From the NCBI GenBank assembly GCA_000438415.1, contig FR902227.1, positions 12,433-30,834 on the forward strand: a stretch of DNA of 18,402 bases, in the 5' to 3' direction. The position numbers and the translations under genes were made by a program. The notes beneath the pieces were generated by a model. That model worked only from the letters and a program-made list of their open reading frames with translations. It was not told where the DNA came from and ran no database searches. This DNA is from Clostridium sp. CAG:628. GTDB lineage: Bacteria > Bacillota_I > Bacilli_A > RF39 > UBA660. Positions 6,605 to 14,133 of this stretch are shown here, piece by piece. How positions within the stretch are numbered: position 1 is the stretch's first letter; every line of letters begins with the position of its first letter.

Positions 6605-6676
6605 TACTTTACAGGTTTGTGTAAATTAAATAGAAAGGATACTTATTATATGTTAGAATATAATTGGTGATATAAT

Positions 6677-8419
6677 ATGGATTATAAAGATGTAATTGAA
6701 AAAGCTTTTAATGATGATTTTGATAAAGTTAATAGTTATAGATATCAGGATATTATAAATTATTTAAATACTGTAAATGATAGTTTTACTCTTGAAACTT
6801 ATTTTATTAGTATGGATGATGTACTAAATAAATTAAATAATAATGACTACTTTGTTGATTTAAATATGTATGCTTCAAATAATACTTTAAAGTGTCCTTT
6901 TCCATTTGAAAAAGTTATTAAATTAATTAGAGAAAATTTGAATAGAAGTATTACTAAGTTAAATATTCCTGAAGCTATTATTGAAAATGATATTTCTTGG
7001 TTAAAAGAATTTAAGAACTTAAGTGAATTAACAATTAGTAGTATTAATTTTTTAAATAAAGAGAATTTAGATTATATAGTTAATAATACAAGTATTAAAA
7101 AGCTTATTTTTGAGGCTTATTCTATTTTAATTCCAGAAATTGATGGACTTATTTTAATAGATAATGGGGAAAAGAATATTGGTTATTATAATGGACTAGA
7201 ATTAGAAAATACTATAACTAAAACAAATAAAAATAGTGTTAGTGTTACAACAAATACATTTGATTTTAAATATATGGATAGTGTATTAAAGTGTAAAAGT
7301 GATAATATTAATTTAATAGAAATTAATGGGAATAAAGAAGAATTTAAAATTATGTTTGATGGAAAAGATGTTACTATTGAAGTTTCTTCTAAGAATATGA
7401 ATATTTCAAAGGATTTTGTAATGTTTTTTAAGAATAAGGGCTATAATGTTAAAGAAGTTATTATTAATATGGAGTTACCTGGTAAAAATATATTAGATAA
7501 AGAAAAAATAAAGTATTTAGATTATGACTATGAAGGGTTGGATAAACTTAGTAAAGAAGTTGATTTGAGTGTTAAATTTTCTGTTATTGATATGTCTAGT
7601 TATGAAGATTATAGAGGATTAGTTGAAAGCATGAAGTATTATAAAGAAGTTATTACTGATTGTAATTTGTCTCCAGTAGAAAGGTTAACTTTCGCTTATG
7701 ATTTAGTTAAGTCTTTTTCTTATAAAGAGAGTCCAAATGAGAAGAATGAATCAAGAAATCCTTATAAAATTATTAGAAGTGGTTATATAGTGTGTGCTGG
7801 GTATACGGCTATGTTAGAGGAAATTATGTCTAATATTGATGATAAAGTTAGTGTAAGTGATTTTGGTGTTACCTGTTATAATGATGATGGTACTTATGAA
7901 CACCATAGTCGTGCGATGGCTAGGATAGATGATGATAAATATAATATACATGGACTATATATAATGGATCCTACTTGGGATAGTTATAAGAAAAATGGTA
8001 AAGATGTTTTAAAAGAAGACTATAATGCACTTGATTTATATAGATATTTTTTGGTTCCAATTAGTGAATATAACCGAGTATTTCCAAATGATTCTAGTGT
8101 TGGTGTTTTTGATTTTAAATATAGAAATTTAAATAATGAGTTAGTTAATAATGAGTTTTTTAATAAAGAACATAATGATTTTGAGTTTAGTCAAGAAATA
8201 ACTAAAATATATGGTAAAGATACTAATAAAGAAGAGATATTAAAAAGTATTAATAGTCCTAAAATTGAATTTAATACTTTAATGGAGATTATTAAAAATA
8301 CAAGACTTGCTGAAGGTTATAATAATGAACAAGTTAAAGAAGAGATGGAAAAAATTAAGAGAATTTATGCTAGATTTTATCCTGAAATAGATAGTGTTAA
8401 TGAAAGTATTAAAAGATAA
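6677..8419 (+). CDS. Transglutaminase-like cysteine protein with long N-terminal region
   Basis: A 580-residue protein and the only plus-strand gene. Residues 362-435 carry a transglutaminase-like core: SGYIVCAGYTAML with Cys373, EHHSRAMARID with His410, and IMDPTWDS with Asp431, forming a Cys-His-Asp triad. The first 300 residues include leucine/isoleucine-rich repeats of LRR type (for example LKEFKNLSELTISSINF) and an NTSIKKLIFEAYSI stretch. No signal peptide is visible, so a cytoplasmic role, possibly as a peptidase or amidase, is more likely than extracellular crosslinking. GGTGAT lies just before the ATG at 6677. The gene diverges from cotE and converges on the broken TasA-like locus, ending at a bidirectional terminator. 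The substrate is unknown. Confidence 0.75.
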   Translation: MDYKDVIEKAFNDDFDKVNSYRYQDIINYLNTVNDSFTLETYFISMDDVLNKLNNNDYFVDLNMYASNNTLKCPFPFEKVIKLIRENLNRSITKLNIPEAIIENDISWLKEFKNLSELTISSINFLNKENLDYIVNNTSIKKLIFEAYSILIPEIDGLILIDNGEKNIGYYNGLELENTITKTNKNSVSVTTNTFDFKYMDSVLKCKSDNINLIEINGNKEEFKIMFDGKDVTIEVSSKNMNISKDFVMFFKNKGYNVKEVIINMELPGKNILDKEKIKYLDYDYEGLDKLSKEVDLSVKFSVIDMSSYEDYRGLVESMKYYKEVITDCNLSPVERLTFAYDLVKSFSYKESPNEKNESRNPYKIIRSGYIVCAGYTAMLEEIMSNIDDKVSVSDFGVTCYNDDGTYEHHSRAMARIDDDKYNIHGLYIMDPTWDSYKKNGKDVLKEDYNALDLYRYFLVPISEYNRVFPNDSSVGVFDFKYRNLNNELVNNEFFNKEHNDFEFSQEITKIYGKDTNKEEILKSINSPKIEFNTLMEIIKNTRLAEGYNNEQVKEEMEKIKRIYARFYPEIDSVNESIKR

Positions 8420-8453
8420 AAAAAGATACTAATTAGAAGTTAGTACTTTTTTT
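8418..8453. terminator. Bidirectional terminator between convergent genes
   Basis: TACTAA (8427-8432) pairs with TTAGTA (8440-8445), extended by G-C and A-T pairs past a bulged A. Seven A precede and seven T follow, so it can work for both strands. Confidence 0.8.
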
Positions 8454-8456
8454 CTT
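8437..8456. repeat. Direct repeat copy 1
   Basis: AAGTTAGTACTTTTTTTCTT, identical to 9036-9054 except for one extra T. It includes part of the terminator and the final stop codon of the downstream TasA-locus module. Confidence 0.85.
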
Positions 8457-9036
8457 AGCAACCACTTTCAGTTTCTTCTATTGTGTATGGATTACTTGCA
8501 GATGAATTAAAATATTGATAAGATCTAGAGGAATAAGTAATATAAGCACTATTACCATCAGGGCTTACTCCAGTATATAAAAGTCTCACACTTCAATCTT
8601 CATTTGTTCTTATTATACGCCAATATATTTCAAGACTTTTCATTTCAGCATATTCATCTTTTATAACACCCAAATATGAATCAGAACAGTTTTCTTCTGT
8701 GTTAGAGCTAACAATGTAATATGTTTTATCTTCATCTGTTACTTCACATATTTTACTAGATAAACACTCTTCTTCGTTTACAGGATATTCTGCGTCTTCA
8801 GCTCTTCTAACTTTTTGATCATTATACATATATATTTTTTCAGTTCCAAACTTTACCCAGTTGTTTATTGGCGTACTTTCTGTATCTTGTCCAGCAAAAT
8901 AGTATACATCTGTATTTTCTTCTTGTGCTTTATATAATGTGTTTGCTGTATTTTTTGCTGTATTTGTTGTAAATGGTGTACTAAAATCTGTTCTTTCACT
9001 TTTTGTTGGATTATCTTCTAGTATTTTGTCATACAA
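8455..9036 (-). pseudogene. Broken surface-protein module with internal TGA
   Basis: The frame begins near LYDKILEDNPTKSERTDF (TTG at 9036, no ribosome site). It continues through DVYYFAGQDTESTPINNWVKFG and SLEIYWRIIRTNED, where TGA at 8595-8593 stops it. The same frame then continues SVRLLYTGVSPDGNSAY and ends ETESGC-TAA at 8457-8455. From memory, related gut Bacillota surface proteins read YWRIIRTNEDGSVRLLY at this point, so the TGA most simply replaces a GGA glycine codon. The C-terminus after SPDGNSAY seems short. The module lies one frame off the TasA-like half (9029-9571), and removing one A from the A6 run at 9051-9046 would join them. Four cysteines suggest an extracytoplasmic domain. 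Recent decay, sequencing error or slippage control are alternatives. Confidence 0.7.
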
Positions 9037-9571
9037 AGTTAGTACTTTTTTCTTTCTTTTCTTTTATAAATATAGTACCACTTAGTTTCTTATTCATGTC
9101 TGCACTTTGATCAACATCCTCATTATTCTTATAAATAAATTCTATAGTATAAGTTTGTGTTACTCCTACTTCTATGCTTGCACTACCTAGTATTGTATCA
9201 GTTGCAGTTTCACTTTTTGGTACACCTTTATAATCTGTTGTTGATTACCCACCATTATCACTAGTTATTTTATATTGTAAATATCCTTCGGTTATAAAAG
9301 TATTTACTAAGTTTTGTATAACTATTTTATACTTGTAAGTAGCATTACTATCATTCTTTATAGCAAACTTCTTTGTTGTACTCCATCCTGGTTCTATATT
9401 AGTACCACTTATACTTCCATCTGTATCAGTAAATATTATTTGTAATTTAGCACTTCCTACTGAGATATTCTTTCCCTTTCCTATTATTTGTGCTGTAAAG
9501 TATGCTAGTGTTACACTAAGTACTACTACTAGTAAACTAGCTACCACTAATATTGTTTGTTTCTTTTGCAT
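9029..9571 (-). pseudogene. TasA/camelysin-like secreted protein, internal TAA
   Basis: The ATG at 9571 has GGAG 8 bases upstream and starts MQKKQTILVVASLLVVVLSV, a signal peptide/membrane anchor, followed by TLAYFTAQIIGKGKNISVGS as in TasA/CalY-family fibre proteins of biofilm matrices. The core reads LQIIFTDTDG, GTNIEPGWSTTKKFAIKND and YKYKIVIQNLV. Codon 109 is TAA (9247-9245) after TSDNGG. The same frame stays open for 71 more codons (STTDYKGVPKSETATDT to SGTIFIKEKKEKS) with family-like content before a TGA at 9031-9029. The TAA therefore looks like a point lesion, probably of TAT/TAC. It is possible that the 108-residue product is still made. Confidence 0.75.
9036..9054. repeat. Direct repeat copy 2 at the frame junction
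   Basis: AAGTTAGTACTTTTTTCTT, the second copy of the repeat at 8437-8456, with one T fewer. The two copies flank the 8457-9035 module, and the frameshift between the two halves of the locus falls here. Confidence 0.85.
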
Positions 9572-9596
9572 AAACATCACTCCTTTCATACATAAC

Positions 9597-9624
9597 AAAA
9601 AATGGGTAGAATGATTCTATCCAT
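9597..9624 (-). terminator. Intrinsic terminator in the TasA-locus leader (attenuator candidate)
   Basis: ATGGATAGAAT (9624-9614) pairs with ATTCTACCCAT (9612-9602) with one G-U pair, followed by six T. It lies between the promoter (9786-9813) and the structural gene (start 9571), so it must be passed for expression. Confidence 0.8.
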
Positions 9625-9647
9625 TATTATGCACATTAAAAACAAAA

Positions 9648-9752
9648 CTATTTAAGATAGTTAGAAGATAATACCCCCCCCCCATTTGGTACTTTACTTT
9701 GTACCAAAAAGAAAGACATATAACTTGTTTTAAATACGCAATTATTAATCAT
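9648..9752 (-). CDS. 34-codon leader ORF with a G10 tract
   Basis: A small ORF in the TasA-locus leader: ATG at 9752, with AGAAGGAAGG 8 bases upstream, beginning MINNCVFKTSYMSFFLVQSK and then VPNGGGVLSSNYLK before TAG at 9650-9648. Codons 24-26 and the first base of 27 are ten G in a row (9683-9674). An 8-bp hairpin (9685-9708) lies immediately before the tract. It sits between the promoter and an intrinsic terminator, so I read it as a candidate regulatory leader peptide rather than a functional protein. With one G fewer the frame continues to a TAG inside the terminator 5' arm (9619-9617); with one G more it stops after a few codons. Translation is not proven. Confidence 0.5.
   Translation of the reverse strand: MINNCVFKTSYMSFFLVQSKVPNGGGVLSSNYLK
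9674..9683. repeat. Ten-base C/G homopolymer tract
   Basis: Ten C on the plus strand, the only long G/C run in this AT-rich window. Such tracts are slippage-prone both in replication and in sequencing. Confidence 0.9.
9685..9708. repeat. Inverted repeat next to the G10 tract
   Basis: TTTGGTAC (9685-9692) and GTACCAAA (9701-9708) are perfect complements with an 8-base loop. In the leader RNA the hairpin sits directly before the G tract. Confidence 0.85.
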
Positions 9753-9785
9753 ATTTATTACCTTCCTTCTACCTTAACTAAATTT

Positions 9786-9813
9786 ATTATACAAAAAAGG
9801 CTACTCTTTTCAA
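9786..9813 (-). promoter_or_regulatory. Promoter of the TasA-like locus
   Basis: TTGAAA (9813-9808), 16 bp, TATAAT (9791-9786). It overlaps the terminator of the upstream zinc-protein gene. The predicted RNA begins near 9779, giving a leader of about 210 bases before the ATG at 9571. Confidence 0.75.
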
Positions 9814-9820
9814 GTACCCT
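9793..9820 (-). terminator. Terminator of the HD/zinc-protein unit
   Basis: AGGGTACT (9820-9813) and AGTAGCCT (9805-9798) pair with one mismatch, followed by six T. Confidence 0.75.
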
Positions 9821-9851
9821 AGTTTAATTTTTTATGATTTATAACATTCCT

Positions 9852-10682
9852 TTAAAAATCTTTTTTCATAACAAGTTTTTGTGTATTCTTTTCTTCTAAC
9901 TCTTCTAAATATTCCTCAAAAGTTGGTAAAGATAATTCTATATCTTTATTAGGATATGTAATATAATTAATATCTCTAAAATAAGTTCTTGTCATTACTT
10001 TATATGTATAAGGAGAATCAAACATTAATCTTGATATATCTTTATTCATAATCTTTCCACAGCATTTACAGAAATGATATTCTTTATTATATTTACAACA
10101 AATTTCATGTCCGAATAAATCACATATTTTTGATTTTAAATAATTAAGATAATTAACATATTTGTTTAATATTAAATATTCATTATATGTATTTTGTACA
10201 TACTCTAGTGAAAATTTATTAGTATCTTGATAACCAATTTCTTTTGGTAACTTTCTTTCAAATTGTTTAACTATATAAATACCATCTTTTTCTTCTCTTG
10301 TTACTTCATGTCCACAGTAAATACATTTGTAAGTATTACAAAAAGTTTTTTCTTTTTTATAATAAGGCATGTCTGTTTCATAAGAAGAAATTAAGATATA
10401 TTCATGTTTGTTTGTCATACAATAGTTATCTATTATTTCATTCAATTTGTATTCAAGTTCATTTAATTTTGGAACATATTTATTTAATTCTTTATTTATT
10501 TCTGTTATTTTATCATTTCTAACTTTAACAAATAATTCTATTCTTTTTCCATATGTTTTTTTGTGATTTAAAATTGCTTTTAGATATTCACCTGTAATTT
10601 TTCTCAAATTATCTTCTTCATCCTTACACTTTTTTATTTCCTCTTCAAATTCTTTTCCAAATAAATTAATTTCCTTTTCCAT
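9852..10682 (-). CDS. Hypothetical protein with two C-x4-H / C-x2-C zinc sites
   Basis: A 276-residue protein of unknown family. The ATG at 10682 is preferred because AGGAG lies 6 bases upstream; an ATG six codons earlier has none. Residues 1-85 are a highly charged helical, probably coiled-coil region. Two similar metal-binding arrangements follow: Cys88-x4-His93 with Cys120-x2-Cys123 (CIYCGHEV), and Cys187-x4-His192 with Cys205-x2-Cys208 (CKCCGKIM). This suggests a duplicated zinc-ribbon or treble-clef unit. The C-terminus is acidic (FEEYLEELEEK). No signal peptide is present. It lies downstream of the HD-domain gene, with a 57-base gap, and ends at a terminator, so the two probably share a message. 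A nucleic-acid or protein-binding role is a guess. Confidence 0.75.
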   Translation of the reverse strand: MEKEINLFGKEFEEEIKKCKDEEDNLRKITGEYLKAILNHKKTYGKRIELFVKVRNDKITEINKELNKYVPKLNELEYKLNEIIDNYCMTNKHEYILISSYETDMPYYKKEKTFCNTYKCIYCGHEVTREEKDGIYIVKQFERKLPKEIGYQDTNKFSLEYVQNTYNEYLILNKYVNYLNYLKSKICDLFGHEICCKYNKEYHFCKCCGKIMNKDISRLMFDSPYTYKVMTRTYFRDINYITYPNKDIELSLPTFEEYLEELEEKNTQKLVMKKDF

Positions 10683-10739
10683 GTTTTCTCCTTCTTTCAT
10701 TATTTATTATAGCAGATAAAAATTTAAAATCAAGAATAA

Positions 10740-11648
10740 TCATAACCTTTTACCATTTAGTAATGGTTTTAATTTTCTTTCTTTTATTTCTTCTTGTTTT
10801 ACTAAAGGTATTTCTTCTTTTTTAATATTTTTAAAAAGAAAAATATATTCTTTTAATTCTTTATCTTCTATGTTATTTATAAGTTTAAATATTTTATTTT
10901 CTGTTAAAAAATATAAGTCTTCATATTTAATATATTCTTTATTAATTAAATATCTTGTTATATTAGCAAGTAATTCCATCATATAGTTATCATAATTTGA
11001 ATGCATTTCAATATTAGTTAAATCGTTTGTTTCTACTACTTTGTTATAAGCAGTTATATTATTAAAACCTATTTCTGGAATACTTTCTTCATTTATATAG
11101 AGTTCTGTACTTTTAATAATATTAAATATATCTTTTTCATTTAATGTTTTAGTCCAGTATGCCCCGTTAAGTATTATTCCATCAAGTCTATCTGCGCACA
11201 TTTTAGGTCTAGGAGAATCTACTATAGTTGAAAATTTAAAATTTACTAGATTATCAAGTGGTATTTTATCTAATTCAAGGTATTCTAACAACTTTTTATC
11301 ACTTTTTAAAATTAATTCAGTAAATTCTTCTGTTGTTTCTTGATAAATATAATCTTTATTCATATAGTCAATTACATGACTAAATACGGGAGTAGATATA
11401 TCATGAAATAGTGCTTGTAAGGTACATCTTTTATCTTTTGTTAAGTAGTATACTAGTAAAGATGTTGATAATGAGTGCATGTATCTACTTATATATTCTT
11501 TAAAATTATATATGTTAGAAGATGCATAATCCATTCCACAAAAGTATCCTACTTCTTTTAATCTATTTAATGAAGATAAAGTTAAATATTTATTTAAAAA
11601 CTCTGGTATATTTGGGTAACCTAGTAATGTTATATAATAATTATACAT
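10740..11648 (-). CDS. HD-domain phosphohydrolase
   Basis: A 302-residue protein with HD-superfamily metal ligands: His58 (SRYMHSLSTSLL), His82-Asp83 (LFHDISTPVFSH) and Asp153 (MCADRLDGI). The FHD-x-STPVFSH pattern with a later ADR-x-D resembles HD hydrolases related to dNTPases, such as YwfO-like proteins. It likely hydrolyses a phosphate ester of a nucleotide or a related substrate in the cytoplasm; the true substrate is open. The ATG at 11648 has AAGGTG upstream. It ends with TGA, the only intact gene here clearly doing so. It has its own promoter (11669-11697) and is probably co-transcribed with the zinc-site protein. Confidence 0.85.
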   Translation of the reverse strand: MYNYYITLLGYPNIPEFLNKYLTLSSLNRLKEVGYFCGMDYASSNIYNFKEYISRYMHSLSTSLLVYYLTKDKRCTLQALFHDISTPVFSHVIDYMNKDYIYQETTEEFTELILKSDKKLLEYLELDKIPLDNLVNFKFSTIVDSPRPKMCADRLDGIILNGAYWTKTLNEKDIFNIIKSTELYINEESIPEIGFNNITAYNKVVETNDLTNIEMHSNYDNYMMELLANITRYLINKEYIKYEDLYFLTENKIFKLINNIEDKELKEYIFLFKNIKKEEIPLVKQEEIKERKLKPLLNGKRL

Positions 11649-11668
11649 AATTCACCTTCTTGATAGTT

Positions 11669-11697
11669 ATGATAACATACCTACTCTTTTAAGTAAA
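11669..11697 (-). promoter_or_regulatory. Promoter of the HD-domain gene
   Basis: TTTACT (11697-11692), 17 bp, TATCAT (11674-11669) with an extended TG before the -10. It lies about 20 bases from the start codon. Confidence 0.7.
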
Positions 11698-11716
11698 GAA
11701 AAAAAGTAATACAAAT

Positions 11717-11747
11717 AAAAAAAGATACTTACTTAAAAGTACCTTTT
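11717..11747 (-). terminator. Terminator of the arc operon
   Basis: AGGTACTT (11744-11737) pairs with AAGTATCT (11730-11723) with one G-U pair, followed by seven T, right after the arcD stop. Confidence 0.85.
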
Positions 11748-11753
11748 CATTAG

Positions 11754-13196
11754 TTAAACAATTGAGAATAACATCAATACTAAGATATTTACTACAGCAA
11801 TTGTTATAACTACTTTTAATGCCCATTTGAACCAAGTTGAATAGTCTACTTTAGCAAGAGCAAGTCCACCCATTATTGCTCCACAAGTTGGAGTTATTAA
11901 GTTTACTAATCCATTAGCACTTACAATAGTCATTGCAGCTACTTCAGTTGAATAACCTAAGTTTGCAGCAAGTGGTCCAGTTATTGGAGTTGAAAGTGTT
12001 GCAAGTCCACTACTAGATGGTACTAAGAATGATAATACTATATGTAGTAAGTAGTTAAGTGGAACATATACTAATTCTGGTAATTTACTTAAATGTTCAG
12101 TTGCATTATAAATAATATAATTGTCTAAGTAAGTTTGTTTCATTAATACAGAAGCTCCTCTTGCTACTGCTATTACTAAGATAACACCTATCATATCTTT
12201 TGTTCCATCAATAAATGTGTCTACATACTCTTTTTCTTTGTAACCATTAATTAAAGATATTACTATACTCATTAAGAAGAACCAAAGTGCAGACTCGTAG
12301 AAGTACCAGTTACCTAAACTTGAACCTGTAAGCCATCCAGTAAATCCATCAAAGAAAGTTATGCCAAATTCTCCCCATGGAACAAATCCTATAATCATTA
12401 TTAGGAATGTTAAAGCAAAAACACATAAAGTTATTTTTTGTTTTGTAGTTAAAACTTCTTTTTGTTTTGATTTTTCTTCAAATTTACCAAATTCTTTTTC
12501 TGCTTCTTCTTGTTCTCTTAAAGAAAGTATTGTTGAACCTTTATCTTTTTTAACTTTGCTTGCATATGCTAAAACAAATAGTGTTGCAATTAAGTAAGCA
12601 AGTAACCATAAGATTATACCTATAAATAATACAGTTCCTTGATTATATTCTACACCAGCTGCTCTTAAAGCAGATAATACTGCACCTGTTGCGAATGGGT
12701 TAACTGTTGAACCTAAAACACCAGTACCAGCACCTAATAAAACTACTGCTGCACCTACAAGTGGGTCCATTCCTGCGGCAAACATTGTAGCAGCTAGAAG
12801 TACGTAGAAGCCAACTGTTTCTTCAAGCATTCCATATGTTGTACCACAAATTGAGAAGATAAACATTAATATTGGTATTAACCATAATTCTTTACCTTTT
12901 AATTTTTGTACTAAAACTTTGATACCTGTTTCTAAAGCCTTAGTTTTGTCTATTATTTTAAGGAATCCTCCTAAAATAAGTACGAATATTGCAACGTCTA
13001 CAGCATTTTCAAATCCTAGAATTGGTGCTAGTAAGATTTGACTTAATTTAGCCCCTACTGTACCACTTCCATTTACTATTTCTTCACCAACAAATTTAGC
13101 ATCTGGTAGTAAATGTGAAAGAATTCCAAGCGCTACTATGACTATCATTATAATAGTGTATGCTGATAACATGTTTCTATTCTTTTTCTTTGTCAT
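11754..13196 (-). CDS. arcD: YfcC-family arginine/ornithine antiporter
   Basis: A 480-residue membrane protein of the YfcC/DcuC-like family with about 12 hydrophobic segments and a charged cytoplasmic loop near residues 215-250 (SLREQEEAEKEFGKFEEKSK). Characteristic segments are FSICGTTYGMLEETVGFYVL, GTGVLGSTVNPFATGAVLSA and VPSSSGLATLSTPITGPLA. In streptococcal arc operons the ArcD antiporter belongs to this family rather than to the APC family, so exchange of arginine for ornithine is the likely function, inferred from context. The ATG at 13196 is read from AAAGGAGG, which lies in the last codons of arcC, so expression is coupled. It is the last gene of the operon. Confidence 0.88.
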   Translation of the reverse strand: MTKKKNRNMLSAYTIIMIVIVALGILSHLLPDAKFVGEEIVNGSGTVGAKLSQILLAPILGFENAVDVAIFVLILGGFLKIIDKTKALETGIKVLVQKLKGKELWLIPILMFIFSICGTTYGMLEETVGFYVLLAATMFAAGMDPLVGAAVVLLGAGTGVLGSTVNPFATGAVLSALRAAGVEYNQGTVLFIGIILWLLAYLIATLFVLAYASKVKKDKGSTILSLREQEEAEKEFGKFEEKSKQKEVLTTKQKITLCVFALTFLIMIIGFVPWGEFGITFFDGFTGWLTGSSLGNWYFYESALWFFLMSIVISLINGYKEKEYVDTFIDGTKDMIGVILVIAVARGASVLMKQTYLDNYIIYNATEHLSKLPELVYVPLNYLLHIVLSFLVPSSSGLATLSTPITGPLAANLGYSTEVAAMTIVSANGLVNLITPTCGAIMGGLALAKVDYSTWFKWALKVVITIAVVNILVLMLFSIV

Positions 13197-13197
13197 A

Positions 13198-14133
13198 TTA
13201 TTTTCCTCCTTTTATGACTGTACCATTTTTGTGTTCTAGTGCATCACTTGCACATTCTAACGAAGTAATTATTGCAGTTTTATTTCTGTTTTCTACAAAA
13301 CTTATACATGCTTCAATTTTAGGTAACATACTTCCAGGAGCAAACTCGTTATCACTTATATATTTTCTTGCTTCTTCTACTGTGATTGTATCTAACTCAG
13401 TCATATTTTCTTTATTATAGTTTAAGTATACTTTATCAACAGCAGTTAATATAAGTAACACATCAGCATCTACTTCTTTAGCAAGTAAACTAGCTGACTT
13501 ATCTTTGTCAATAACAGCATCTACTCCTTTTAGAAGATTATCTTCCATTATAACTGGAACTCCTCCACCTCCAGCACATATAACAATTACATCATCTTCT
13601 ACTAATTTTTTGATAACTTTATCATTTAGTATTTTTTTAGGTATAGGAGATGGTACTACTCTTCTATATCCACGGCCTGCGTCTTCTTTAAAAATGTAAC
13701 CTTTTTCACTTTCTATTACACTGGCTTCTTCTTTAGTGTAAAACATTCCAATAGGTTTAGTAGGATTTTTAAAACATCCATCATTTTTATCAACTAAGAC
13801 CTCTGTTATTAAGGTTACTATAGATTTATCAATGTCTCTTTTATTTAGTTCATTCATTATTGACTGTTCTATATGGTAACCAATATAACCCTCACTCATA
13901 CTACCACACTCTGCAAATGGCATTGATGGAGTTCCAACACTTCCATTACTAGCATATTCCATTGCAAGAGAAATTTGCCCAACTTGTGGTCCATTTCCAT
14001 GTGTAAGTATTACTTTATTACCTTTTTCTATAAGGTCCACTATTACTTTAGAAACACCCTCTAGAATAGATAATTGTTCACTAGGAGTCTTACCAAGAGC
14101 ATTTCCTCCTAGAGCTATAACTATTTTACTCAT
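13198..14133 (-). CDS. arcC: Carbamate kinase
   Basis: A 311-residue protein of the amino-acid kinase fold. It shows IALGGNALG (about 5-13), ILTHGNGPQVGQISLAME (about 42-59), VICAGGGGVPVI and VIDKDKSASLLA, and closes with FAPGSMLPKIEACI. It transfers phosphate from carbamoyl phosphate to ADP, yielding ATP, ammonia and CO2, and is the energy-yielding step of arginine fermentation. The ATG at 14133 overlaps the end of arcB by 8 bases, with a GAGGG site inside arcB. Confidence 0.96.
   Translation of the reverse strand: MSKIVIALGGNALGKTPSEQLSILEGVSKVIVDLIEKGNKVILTHGNGPQVGQISLAMEYASNGSVGTPSMPFAECGSMSEGYIGYHIEQSIMNELNKRDIDKSIVTLITEVLVDKNDGCFKNPTKPIGMFYTKEEASVIESEKGYIFKEDAGRGYRRVVPSPIPKKILNDKVIKKLVEDDVIVICAGGGGVPVIMEDNLLKGVDAVIDKDKSASLLAKEVDADVLLILTAVDKVYLNYNKENMTELDTITVEEARKYISDNEFAPGSMLPKIEACISFVENRNKTAIITSLECASDALEHKNGTVIKGGK

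Noticed and set aside
8593..9247. TGA or TAA recoded to an amino acid, explaining the in-frame stops
   Set aside because: Trp is TGG throughout the intact genes, the HD gene ends at TGA, and the two interrupting codons are different stops confined to one locus. Lesions explain this better.
9674..9683. Treating the C10 run purely as an assembly artefact
   Set aside because: It cannot be ruled out, but it sits inside a leader ORF with a good ribosome site, so I report it with that caveat.
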